Assembly: GCF_030263935.1 (NCBI RefSeq)
Contig: NZ_CP127162.1
Location: forward strand, 3,543,501-3,607,500
Reading direction: 5' to 3'
From: Paenibacillus polygoni
GTDB lineage: Bacteria > Bacillota > Bacilli > Paenibacillales > Paenibacillaceae
DNA length: 64,000 nt
Every line of letters begins with the position of its first letter. Position 1 is the stretch's first letter. A program made the translations under genes and the position numbers. Below, piece after piece: positions 16,632 through 23,917 of this stretch. The notes beneath the pieces were generated by a model that saw only the letters and a program-made list of their open reading frames with translations, ran no database searches and was not told the origin of the DNA.

Positions 16632-17486
16632 ATGATGATCAAAATGACTAAGGTTAGTTATGTTTGTTTATGTTTCCTCTTCATGATGCTTCTAACCGCA
16701 TGCGGTAGCACAGGTAGTACACCGGGCTCTACTTCTACATCTACAAAGCAACAATCGCAGCAATCTACTTCAGAGTTATCCTCTACACAGGCTGAGGTCA
16801 CTGAGCTCACCATTTCAGCTGCAGCAAGCTTAACGGATGCGCTGGAAGAGTTACGGCCGATCTTTGAGGCGAATTATCCGGAAATCCAGCTTACTTTTAA
16901 TTTTGGAAGTTCCGGCGCACTGCAGCAGCAAATAGAACAAGGTGCTCCCGCCGATCTCTTTCTATCCGCTGCGGAAAAGAATATGCAGACTCTGATTCAA
17001 AACCATCAGATCCTGGAAGGTTACTCTGAAACGTTGTTAACAAACGAACTTGTGCTAGTGTCCGCCAATAACAGAGAGTTTGATATAACATCTGAAGCGG
17101 ATCTAACGAATTCGGAAGTAAAAGTTGTAGCCATCGGTATTCCAGAGAGTGTTCCTGCTGGGAGTTATGCTAAAGAAGCATTAGAAAAACTGGGCTTATA
17201 CGATAAACTGCTTCCGAAGATTATACAGGCTAAAGATGTGCGTCAAGTAGTACAGTATGTTGAGACAGGTAACGCTGACGCAGGTTTCGTATATAAAACA
17301 GATGCTGTTCTATCTAAAGTCAATATTGTACATACGGTTGATTCAGAGCTTTATGCACCCATCCATTATCCAGTGGGTATTATTCAAGCAAGTAAACACA
17401 TCAAGGAGGCCAAAATATTCTATGAATTCCTTACATCCGATGAGGCCAAGACCCTATTTCAGAAATATGGGTTTAAAGGTCTTTAG
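16632..17486 (+). CDS. modA: Molybdate ABC transporter substrate-binding lipoprotein
   Basis: Binds molybdate/tungstate outside the membrane and delivers it to ModB. The 284-aa precursor has a lipoprotein signal ending LLTACG, with the lipidated Cys at residue 24. A Ser/Thr/Gln-rich linker follows. The ModA fold starts at ELTISAAASLTDALEEL; FNFGSSGALQQQIEQGAPAD and the C-terminal GNADAGFVYKTDA are typical. AGGATGAT precedes the start. modB follows after 6 bases. The regulator usually found beside it survives only as a fragment. Confidence 0.93.
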   Translation: MMIKMTKVSYVCLCFLFMMLLTACGSTGSTPGSTSTSTKQQSQQSTSELSSTQAEVTELTISAAASLTDALEELRPIFEANYPEIQLTFNFGSSGALQQQIEQGAPADLFLSAAEKNMQTLIQNHQILEGYSETLLTNELVLVSANNREFDITSEADLTNSEVKVVAIGIPESVPAGSYAKEALEKLGLYDKLLPKIIQAKDVRQVVQYVETGNADAGFVYKTDAVLSKVNIVHTVDSELYAPIHYPVGIIQASKHIKEAKIFYEFLTSDEAKTLFQKYGFKGL

Positions 17487-17492
17487 ATAGAA

Positions 17493-18164
17493 ATGCCTAT
17501 GATTGATTGGAATTTATTCTGGGCACCCGTCCGATTGTCACTAATGATCGCATTGCTATCAAGCATGGTAACGATCATTGTAGGAAGCTTACTCGCAAAA
17601 TGGATGTCTAGAAAAACATTCCGCGGAAAGCTAATTCTTGAAACTGCGTTCATGCTGCCCATTGTACTGCCTCCTACCGTTGTTGGATTTTTGTTACTTG
17701 TTCTTTTTGGCAGAAACAGCTTTGTGGGTACAATAATAGAGCGCATATTTGATGCTCCTCTGCTATTCACATGGTGGGCAGCCGTTATTGCTTCAATTGT
17801 TGTATCTTTCCCCCTTGTCTATCAAACGATGAAAGTGGGATTTTCGTCTGTTGATAGAGAGCTTGAAGCAGCCGGCCGTTCCATCGGTGCAAATGAATGG
17901 CAAGTCTTTCGCTATATTACACTTCCTCTTGTATGGCCTTCTCTTATGACCGCCTATATACTTGGATTCGCTCGGTCGCTGGGGGAATTTGGGGCTACAC
18001 TCATGATTGCAGGCAATATCCCAGGAAAAACGCAGACTGTACCCACTGCTATATATATCGCTGTAGACAGTGGGAATACAACCATGGCATGGGTATGGAC
18101 CGTCTCTATTATTGTTATTTCTTTCCTCCTTTTACTAATAACAGGCCGTACTAAAACGACATAA
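17493..18164 (+). CDS. modB: Molybdate ABC transporter permease
   Basis: A 223-aa integral membrane protein with five to six helices forming the molybdate channel. The ABC-interaction EAA loop is ELEAAGRSIGANEWQVFRYI, and the family motif GFARSLGEFGATLMIAGN is present. It starts at ATG 17493 with AAAGG upstream, coupled to modA. No modC ATPase gene follows; a strong terminator does, so an ATPase must be supplied from elsewhere, as in B. subtilis yvgLM. Confidence 0.94.
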   Translation: MPMIDWNLFWAPVRLSLMIALLSSMVTIIVGSLLAKWMSRKTFRGKLILETAFMLPIVLPPTVVGFLLLVLFGRNSFVGTIIERIFDAPLLFTWWAAVIASIVVSFPLVYQTMKVGFSSVDRELEAAGRSIGANEWQVFRYITLPLVWPSLMTAYILGFARSLGEFGATLMIAGNIPGKTQTVPTAIYIAVDSGNTTMAWVWTVSIIVISFLLLLITGRTKTT

Positions 18165-18193
18165 AATGATAACAGCTTTGTAATGATCAGCCC

Positions 18194-18231
18194 AACAACC
18201 CGTGATTTCTAAAAATACGGGTTGTTTTTTT
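18194..18231 (+). terminator. Terminator of modAB
   Basis: AACAACCCGT and ACGGGTTGTT form a perfect 10-bp stem followed by seven T. Confidence 0.92.
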
Positions 18232-18315
18232 GTTATAATCTTACCAACGAACTAGAAAATAAAGGGTATTATATGAAATAATAGATAAATATTTTGTAAC
18301 AAAAATAAGAAAATT

Positions 18316-18351
18316 AATAATTTTGGTTACAATATTGTAACCAAAATTATT
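18316..18351. repeat. 36-bp perfect palindrome (GTTACAAT/ATTGTAAC type)
   Basis: AATAATTTTGGTTACAAT is followed directly by its exact reverse complement, with no spacer. It contains the GTTAC-N-TGTAAC words also found at 18466-18483 and 21530-21546. One WalR-like half-site pair (GGTTAC-N5-TGTAAC) can be read on each strand. Confidence 0.85.
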
Positions 18352-18465
18352 ATTTCAATTCTTTCGAATAGTGATAAACTACCCCCTTTAAAGGAACTTA
18401 ACCTATCTCCATAAGTATATAACTAAATATTCTGCCAAGTTTTAGTGTGCAAAATATGAATCAAT

Positions 18466-18483
18466 GGTTACAACATTGTAACA
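18466..18483 (-). promoter_or_regulatory. WalR-type box upstream of the NlpC/P60 gene
   Basis: The minus strand reads TGTTAC-AATGT-TGTAAC, a full match to the WalR (YycF) consensus TGTWAH-N5-TGTWAH. The plus strand reads GGTTAC-AACAT-TGTAAC, one mismatch. It lies just upstream of an AT-rich -10-like region (about 18500-18509) preceding the riboswitch. WalRK controls autolysins in Firmicutes. Confidence 0.55.
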
Positions 18484-18507
18484 TTTGATGCTTTTTTTAT
18501 TATATAT

Positions 18508-18655
18508 TAGTTACAGTTGATTAATATTAATAAAGCCGAATCTACTAATTGGTACGGGGGACGATTTACATACTTGGGGTGAATGGATGATGAAGATCCT
18601 AGAGTACCTTCTACTCAAACCCGTCAACTAACCTCGGAGGCTAATGGAGGAATAA
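18508..18655 (+). ncRNA. c-di-AMP riboswitch (ydaO/yuaA class)
   Basis: The conserved core words occur in the right order: GCCGAATC (18535-18542), GGTACGGGGGAC (18551-18562), TTGGGGTGAAT (18574-18584), and ACCCGTCAACTAACCTCGG (18619-18637) followed by AGGC. It ends just before the GGAGG ribosome site of an NlpC/P60 hydrolase, a classic target of this class. High c-di-AMP is expected to switch the gene off. Exact ends are approximate. Confidence 0.88.
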
Positions 18656-18661
18656 ATAAGA

Positions 18662-19519
18662 ATGAAGAAATTTGGTAAATGTATGTTATTAACTACTCTG
18701 CTTGGAGCAGGCTTAGTATTTGGGAATTCACAAGTGGATGCATCTTCTTCAAGTTCAAATAGTGTCAATGTACAGCTTAATGATAGTCTTGTTAATTTCG
18801 AAGATGCATCTCCTTTTTTAGATAATAATGCTAGAACGCAAGTTCCATTGCGTAAACTTGCAGAAGAAATGAATTATACCGTAAGTTCCTCTAAATCAGG
18901 ATCTACTACAACGGTTACTATTAAAAAAAATGGAACTACAATTAAAATCAAAACAGGTTCCACAACAGCAACAGTTAATGGAAAAAGTGTAAGTCTTGAT
19001 ACTCAAGTATTTATTCGCGACAGCCGTACATACGTTCCACTTCGTTTTGTATCCGAAGCTATGGGTAGTGACGTTGTTTGGAAAAAAAGCTATTCTCTTG
19101 TTATGGTAAGTACTACAGGTAAAACATACAGCCCGATTCTTGTAGGGAATGATCATGTAAAAGGAACGAGCATTGTTCAAGAAGCTACCAAATATATAGG
19201 TACACCTTATGTATATGGAGGTTCTACTCCAAGCGGATTTGACTGCTCTGGTTTCGTGAAATATGTTTTCGAGAAACACAACGTATCCCTTCCGCGTACA
19301 GCTGCTTCCATGTATAACACCGGAACTTCTGTATCAAAGAGTAATCTGAAACAAGGCGATCTTGTTTTCTTTAATACAACAGGTACTGTCTCTCATGTCG
19401 GCATCTACGTTGGAAACAATAGTTTCATTTCTGCCACTACTTCCAGTGGTATTAAAATCGACAGCCTGAGTAACACTTACTGGGGTCCTAAATATGTAGG
19501 AGCAAGAAGTGTACTTTAA
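18662..19519 (+). CDS. Secreted NlpC/P60 cell-wall hydrolase with copper-amine-oxidase-like N-domain
   Basis: Probable D,L-endopeptidase cutting peptidoglycan stem peptides outside the cell. The 285-aa precursor has a signal peptide (residues 1-27). A copper-amine-oxidase-like N-terminal domain follows (about 35-150, with ARTQVPLRKLAEEMNYTV and SRTYVPLRFVSEAMG), common in Paenibacillus exported proteins. The NlpC/P60 domain (about 168-285) has catalytic Cys in GFDCSGFVKYVF, His in VSHVGIYVG and a later Trp/Tyr-rich end. GGAGG lies 11 bases before the ATG. Upstream are a c-di-AMP riboswitch and WalR-like sites, tying it to cell-wall homeostasis. Confidence 0.93.
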   Translation: MKKFGKCMLLTTLLGAGLVFGNSQVDASSSSSNSVNVQLNDSLVNFEDASPFLDNNARTQVPLRKLAEEMNYTVSSSKSGSTTTVTIKKNGTTIKIKTGSTTATVNGKSVSLDTQVFIRDSRTYVPLRFVSEAMGSDVVWKKSYSLVMVSTTGKTYSPILVGNDHVKGTSIVQEATKYIGTPYVYGGSTPSGFDCSGFVKYVFEKHNVSLPRTAASMYNTGTSVSKSNLKQGDLVFFNTTGTVSHVGIYVGNNSFISATTSSGIKIDSLSNTYWGPKYVGARSVL

Positions 19520-19538
19520 TATAAGATTAGAATGATAA

Positions 19539-19834
19539 GAAGACATTCACTCCGCGTGTTGGAGTTGAATGTCTTCTTTGTCTTAGAAGTTTCTTACGGT
19601 GACTTCGGGTTGTACCCTGCTTTCGCTTCCAGCACATTGATTTGAAGGTGTGGAGATATGGGAGTATATTGTTCCTTTGGGGTGTAGTAATGTCCTACAG
19701 TGCCGCCTGAGGGCTCAGAACCAGGGTTTATTGTTATCTAATCATTTGCGATCACTACCTCTCATGATATGCGCTATATACAGTCAAAAAAAGGTACGGT
19801 CCCTCAATTACTTTTGAGGAGCCGTACCTTTTCT
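19539..19834. repeat. Two hairpins resembling the ends of the IS1182-type element, in inverted order
   Basis: The hairpin at 19539-19584 (starts GAAGACATTCACTCCG) equals the reverse complement of the hairpin inside the right end of the IS at about 59966-60006 with about 4 differences in 41. The hairpin at 19786-19834 (GGTACGG ... CCGTACC) closely matches the left-end hairpin at 58393-58442. Similarity continues outwards for about 20 bases (TTATGAG then AGA, CTTT and TCAG). Order and orientation fit an inverted IS lacking its transposase. Both hairpins also act as terminators, the first for the NlpC/P60 gene. Confidence 0.6.
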
Positions 19835-19940
19835 TTATGAGAGATCTTTATCAGGCATCTTTATGAGAACTCTTCATTAGAGGTCTTTATTAGTGACACT
19901 CTTTTAGAAGAATTCATTATTTCATCTCTAAACTGAATCC

Positions 19941-20612
19941 CTATTTTGTGAATACATGATTTCCTATTGTTTTTATAATAGGTCGTGCTTTACTCCAAGC
20001 CGATGTGGCAATCTTCGGATTGTAATAATAGAGCGCTCCCCCTGTTGGATCTTCCCCATTCAGCGCACGCTTTGCTGCTATATAGGCAGAGGAATTCGGA
20101 GTAAGGTTATACTGACCGTCATCCACCGCAGTAAACTGTCTAGGATGAAGGATAACATCTTTTATGGAACTCGGGAACTGATTAGACTGCACCCGGTTCA
20201 GGATTACAGCAGCTACTGCCACCTGTCCTATTAATGATTCTCCCCTTGCTTCCCCATTTACAGCTTTAGCCAAAGCATTCAGTGTAGCTCCTGAGGCAGG
20301 CGCCTTAGCCTTCAAAGCAGCTATCGTTCGCTTACCTGCCTTTCCATCGACAGCAAGACCACTCCGCTTCTGGAAGCTTTGAACAGCCTTCTCTGTCTGT
20401 GATCCATAGTATCCGGTTACTCCAGCAGATAAGTAGCCTAGCGTTCTGAGTCTCTCTTGCAGGTCTACCACTTCAGCGTGCTGAGTTCCTTTTTGAAGAA
20501 GCATTGCACTGGCCGGGGAAGCGGCTCCTACTGTACCTATTGCGATCGATCCGCTTAAAAGTAACCCTGCTGCGAATGTTTTCCATTTTTTGTTATGATT
20601 TAATTTGTTCAT
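19941..20612 (-). CDS. SleB/CwlJ-type cell-wall hydrolase with PG-binding domain
   Basis: A 223-aa exported hydrolase. After a signal peptide ending near SPASA comes a peptidoglycan-binding domain (LQERLRTLGYLSAGVTGYYG). A Hydrolase_2 (SleB-like) domain follows, with the catalytic-type Glu in AVNGEARGESLIGQVAVAAV and the terminal ALYYYNPK motif. ATG 20612 is chosen because the signal peptide starts there and GGAGG lies upstream; an ATG at 20639 lacks a site. It is a paralogue of the next gene. SleB-like enzymes are lytic transglycosylases of spore cortex, but vegetative roles occur. Confidence 0.88.
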   Translation of the reverse strand: MNKLNHNKKWKTFAAGLLLSGSIAIGTVGAASPASAMLLQKGTQHAEVVDLQERLRTLGYLSAGVTGYYGSQTEKAVQSFQKRSGLAVDGKAGKRTIAALKAKAPASGATLNALAKAVNGEARGESLIGQVAVAAVILNRVQSNQFPSSIKDVILHPRQFTAVDDGQYNLTPNSSAYIAAKRALNGEDPTGGALYYYNPKIATSAWSKARPIIKTIGNHVFTK

Positions 20613-20679
20613 ATATCCTATGACAACCTCCAGATTCATGATGTAAGTGTAATTGCGGGATCTGGCTTTGCCGATCCTG

Positions 20680-20723
20680 AAAAAAAAGCCGGGAGAAAGG
20701 GAATTTTCCTGCTTTCTCCCGGC
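20680..20723 (-). terminator. Terminator of the upstream SleB-like gene
   Basis: On the minus strand GCCGGGAGAAAG and CTTTCTCCCGGC form a perfect 12-bp stem followed by eight T. Confidence 0.93.
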
Positions 20724-20780
20724 GAAGTGTTATTTAAGTACCATCATTCTTACAAATTCAATATTTATTTTGTAAAAGAT

Positions 20781-21419
20781 TTATTTTGTGAAAACATGAT
20801 TACCAAGTCTTTGTGTAACGGGCCTAGAACTCATCCAAGAAGAGGAAGTGTACTTCGGATTATAGAAGTATAGAGCACCTTTAGAAGGATCATATCCTGT
20901 CAAAGCTCTGCGAGCTGCCTCATAGGCACCCGCTGTCGGCACACTTAGTTTGCCGTCCGCCGCAGGTGCAAATTGTCCTTTTTGAAAAATCACGTTCGTA
21001 ATAGCATTCGGAAATGCCGAGTTCTGAACACGATTAAGAATGACAGCACCTACTGCAACTTGTCCAGTAAATGATTCTCCTCCGGCTTCATCTTGAATAA
21101 TACCTGCCAGATGTTTTAACACTTTATTATTAATCGGCGCTTTGGCTTTCAGTTTGGCTTCTGTCTTGGGACCAACCTTTCCATCGATAGCTAAGTTGTT
21201 CACCCTCTGGAATTTCTTCACAGCTGCAACCGTTTTGTCACCATAGTAACCACTGATACCAGCCCAGAAATAATTTATTTTATTCAGTCTTTCTTGGACC
21301 TCAACTACTTTGGAACTTCTACTACCCTTCTGTAGTGTCGCAGCACTAGCCGTTGTTGATGCACCCAGTATAGAAAGAGCACAGGCACATGTTAAGATAA
21401 GTGTGGGTATTTTTTTCAT
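20781..21419 (-). CDS. SleB/CwlJ-type cell-wall hydrolase, paralogue
   Basis: A 212-aa precursor with signal peptide (residues 1-26, ending TASA), a peptidoglycan-binding domain (VQERLNKINYFWAGISGYYG) and a Hydrolase_2 domain (IIQDEAGGESFTGQVAVGAV, KGALYFYNPK). It shares architecture and most motifs with the adjacent downstream gene, so the pair arose by tandem duplication. GGAGG precedes the start. A perfect WalR-type box overlaps its probable promoter, which argues for vegetative wall metabolism rather than a purely spore role. Confidence 0.88.
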   Translation of the reverse strand: MKKIPTLILTCACALSILGASTTASAATLQKGSRSSKVVEVQERLNKINYFWAGISGYYGDKTVAAVKKFQRVNNLAIDGKVGPKTEAKLKAKAPINNKVLKHLAGIIQDEAGGESFTGQVAVGAVILNRVQNSAFPNAITNVIFQKGQFAPAADGKLSVPTAGAYEAARRALTGYDPSKGALYFYNPKYTSSSWMSSRPVTQRLGNHVFTK

Positions 21420-21517
21420 TAGTCTTACATATCCTCCGTTTCATTCGTGATCAGATGCCTTGCATCATAAAATCTCATCACTGAATTTGGCGGCGCTAAA
21501 AGTAACACCTAACGTGT

Positions 21518-21546
21518 ACTATAACATAAGTTACAATTTTGTTACA
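21518..21546 (-). promoter_or_regulatory. WalR-type box and -10 element of the SleB-like gene
   Basis: The minus strand reads TGTAAC-AAAAT-TGTAAC (21546-21530), an exact TGTWAH-N5-TGTWAH match. TATAGT follows at 21523-21518, preceded by TGT as in an extended -10. The box therefore sits at the -35 position, as in WalR-activated genes. Confidence 0.65.
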
Positions 21547-21559
21547 TCTGTCAATAGAC

Positions 21560-22777
21560 CTAATCTGCAAGTTCGATGCCTTTTGTTTCCTTTCCTAGCA
21601 CGAGTACCGCTGCTGCACCAACTAATACCGTAATAAAGAATAAGGTGAATATTGTGCTAAAAGAAACCCCTTTTTGGACCAAAAGACCTACAAGAAGCGG
21701 CGCAATCACGCCTCCGATTCGGCCAACAGACGCAGATAACCCCACGCCAGTAGAACGTGTTCTCAGCGGATATAGTTCCGGTGTATATGCATACATGCCT
21801 CCCCATGCGCCCAGGTTAAAGAAAGAAAGTGACATTCCTGCAATAATTAAGGATAATTCGGAGCCGGCATTTCCAAACCAAAGCGCACTAAATCCTGTCA
21901 TCACTAAATATACGACGAGTACAAATTTTCTCCCGAATTTCTCAATAAAGTAAGCCGCAGTAAAATAACCTGGCAACTGTGCGAGTGTCATAATAAGTAC
22001 ATACTGAAAACTTTTAACGAGTTCATACCCTTTGGACGTCATGACACTCGGCAACCATAAAAACATGCCATAGTAAGAAAATACAACCGTAAACCATAAG
22101 ATCCATAACATCAGCGTGGTCTTCCGATGTTCTGCAGACCAAACCGATTTAAATTTCTCTCCAAAGCTAACCTTTTTCAGTTCCTTTTTCTTCTTGAATT
22201 CAGGTGGGTCCTGAATGGCTTTGCGTAAGTACAGCGCGTAAAATGCCGGTAGTGCACCGATTAGAAAAGCTACACGCCATCCATACTCAGGAATGATGAA
22301 AAAAGAAATGAGAGCCGAAATAATCCAGCCTGCAGCCCAAAAACTTTCAAGCAGAACAACGGCTCGTCCTCTTTCCTTAGCGGATACCGATTCTGATACC
22401 AGCGTAGAGGCAACCGGAAGCTCTCCTCCAAGACCAATCCCGGCAACAAAGCGAATGAGGCAAAGGAACACATACCCAGTAGCTAAAGCTGAAAATCCGC
22501 TTGCTACCGAGAAAATAAGCAGCGTCCACATTAAAACGGCTTTTCTCCCATACTTATCAGCCAGTGTCCCTGCGAGGGCAGCTCCAACGACCATCCCAAT
22601 CGAAGTGGAACTTGAGATAAGCCCTACTTCGCCTGGACTAAGGAGCCATTCCTTCGCCAAAGCAGCTACGATAAAGGACATCATACCTACTTCCATGGCA
22701 TCAAACATCCAGCTCAGCCCAGCGCTAAAAAGCAGCTTACGTTGTTTCGGATTTTGTAAGACTTCGAGTTTACTCAT
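21560..22777 (-). CDS. niaP: MFS transporter, NiaP-like (niacin uptake)
   Basis: A 405-aa, 12-helix major facilitator. The sequence tracks B. subtilis NiaP (YceI) closely as I remember it: GLSWMFDAMEVGMMSFIVAA, GMGLGGELP-like AGIGLGGELPVASTLVSE, RGRAVVLLESFWAAGWI, FSYYGMFLWLPSVM and the GKETKGIE end. NiaP imports nicotinate, possibly other aromatic acids. No NiaR site was recognised. It is separated from the polysaccharide locus by a terminator. Confidence 0.8.
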   Translation of the reverse strand: MSKLEVLQNPKQRKLLFSAGLSWMFDAMEVGMMSFIVAALAKEWLLSPGEVGLISSSTSIGMVVGAALAGTLADKYGRKAVLMWTLLIFSVASGFSALATGYVFLCLIRFVAGIGLGGELPVASTLVSESVSAKERGRAVVLLESFWAAGWIISALISFFIIPEYGWRVAFLIGALPAFYALYLRKAIQDPPEFKKKKELKKVSFGEKFKSVWSAEHRKTTLMLWILWFTVVFSYYGMFLWLPSVMTSKGYELVKSFQYVLIMTLAQLPGYFTAAYFIEKFGRKFVLVVYLVMTGFSALWFGNAGSELSLIIAGMSLSFFNLGAWGGMYAYTPELYPLRTRSTGVGLSASVGRIGGVIAPLLVGLLVQKGVSFSTIFTLFFITVLVGAAAVLVLGKETKGIELAD

Positions 22778-22860
22778 CGTAATACTTTTGCTCCCTTATG
22801 TAATATATTTGAAGTGAAACCTATCATCTTATTTATAATGATTTAAGACAGCCTGTCAAC

Positions 22861-22914
22861 AAAAAAAGAGAACAGTCTGCTTATCTAAAGTAAGCATACT
22901 CTTCTCTTTTTTCT
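22861..22914. terminator. Terminator downstream of the polysaccharide locus
   Basis: AAAAAGAGAA and TTCTCTTTTT form the outer stem with an inner TGCTTA/TAAGCA stem. It can act on either strand and lies 37 bases after the last gene of the minus-strand locus. Confidence 0.8.
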
Positions 22915-22950
22915 ACTATCTTTTATTTCCGCAACAAGATTTAGGTTTTC

Positions 22951-23907
22951 CTATTTATTTTCTTTACGAACAAGAGATACATCATCCTTCATTTTCTTAT
23001 ACCACACTTCATAATGATGTACCGCAAGTCCTGCAAAGGACTGATGTTTTGTGCCAAGTTCAGCCGCTGTTTCCATCTCTGATTCCATATTCGGAACTGC
23101 TTTCCGGTAAAAAGTTAGATGTTCGCCTTCCTCGGTATGACCAAGCTCGGCACCGATCCATACCTTCTTGTCCAGCTCATCTGCTTCCGCAAGTTCTTCC
23201 TTGGAGAGATCGTACATTTGCTGACCGCTGTCTCGATAAGCCATGATGGCAATCGCATCAAATTGATCAATCATCCAACGACTAAGTGTCCCCTTACCAT
23301 CTGGACTTTCTCGTTTATCAAGCCAAAAAGGAACTGCTGCGCTCATATAGAGATTTCCTTCAGAACCTGCCTGAATCCACTCCTCTATATTTGCGCTCCA
23401 TTCTGTAATGACTGATTGCTCCTCTTGTTCCCAGCGCCGTAATTGATACGGCTCGACATCAAACTGTACACCTGCAAACTGCTCCTCTGGTGCTGCTTCC
23501 TGGTTAAATTTCTTTACCCATTCCACCCAGGCGGTGCCTTCTTCTCGTTTTTCTGTATAAGCCCAGTCTGCATGACCATTGAGTGCGTGGACTGAAATGT
23601 CGTGAGCTTGTGCTTCCGCATTGAAATGTCGATATGCTTCAGGGGACACACTTTCTTTCGTTTGCAGAAAAACAGTATTCACCTTTTGTTCTGCTAAGAA
23701 ATTCACAATTTCATCTGTACGCTCTTCAATGATCGAAGCATCCCATAGCCATGTCGCTTTATTTTCATTCACTTCAGGTGATTTCAGCATGAAATACAGG
23801 ATAAGTAAAAGGAAAAAGATCATGATACAGCAGCTTCCTTTTACCCATGCCGGCCATGAATTCCATGCGTATCCTCCTTTATTCGGCGGCTTCTGCGCAG
23901 TGTTCAT
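22951..23907 (-). CDS. Signal-anchored TIM-barrel-like protein of polysaccharide locus
   Basis: A 318-aa protein with a hydrophobic anchor (about residues 25-42, rich in Leu/Ile/Phe) and an extracytoplasmic domain. That domain has the look of a glycosidase or deacetylase-like barrel: WLWDASIIEE, KVNTVFLQTKESVSPEAY, GVQFDVEPYQLRRW and FDAIAIMAYRDSG are positioned like beta-strand ends of the GH18/GH-like superfamily, with acidic residues in FDVEP. The exact family is not recognised. It is the last gene of the unit; ATG 23907 lies just after the dehydrogenase stop and probably depends on coupling. Confidence 0.65.
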   Translation of the reverse strand: MNTAQKPPNKGGYAWNSWPAWVKGSCCIMIFFLLLILYFMLKSPEVNENKATWLWDASIIEERTDEIVNFLAEQKVNTVFLQTKESVSPEAYRHFNAEAQAHDISVHALNGHADWAYTEKREEGTAWVEWVKKFNQEAAPEEQFAGVQFDVEPYQLRRWEQEEQSVITEWSANIEEWIQAGSEGNLYMSAAVPFWLDKRESPDGKGTLSRWMIDQFDAIAIMAYRDSGQQMYDLSKEELAEADELDKKVWIGAELGHTEEGEHLTFYRKAVPNMESEMETAAELGTKHQSFAGLAVHHYEVWYKKMKDDVSLVRKENK

Positions 23908-23917
23908 CGTATCGTTT

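Noticed and set aside
18583..18678. 31-codon ORF overlapping the NlpC/P60 start
   Set aside because: It lies wholly within the conserved core of the c-di-AMP riboswitch, which explains its sequence; the GGGGT before its ATG is a riboswitch word.
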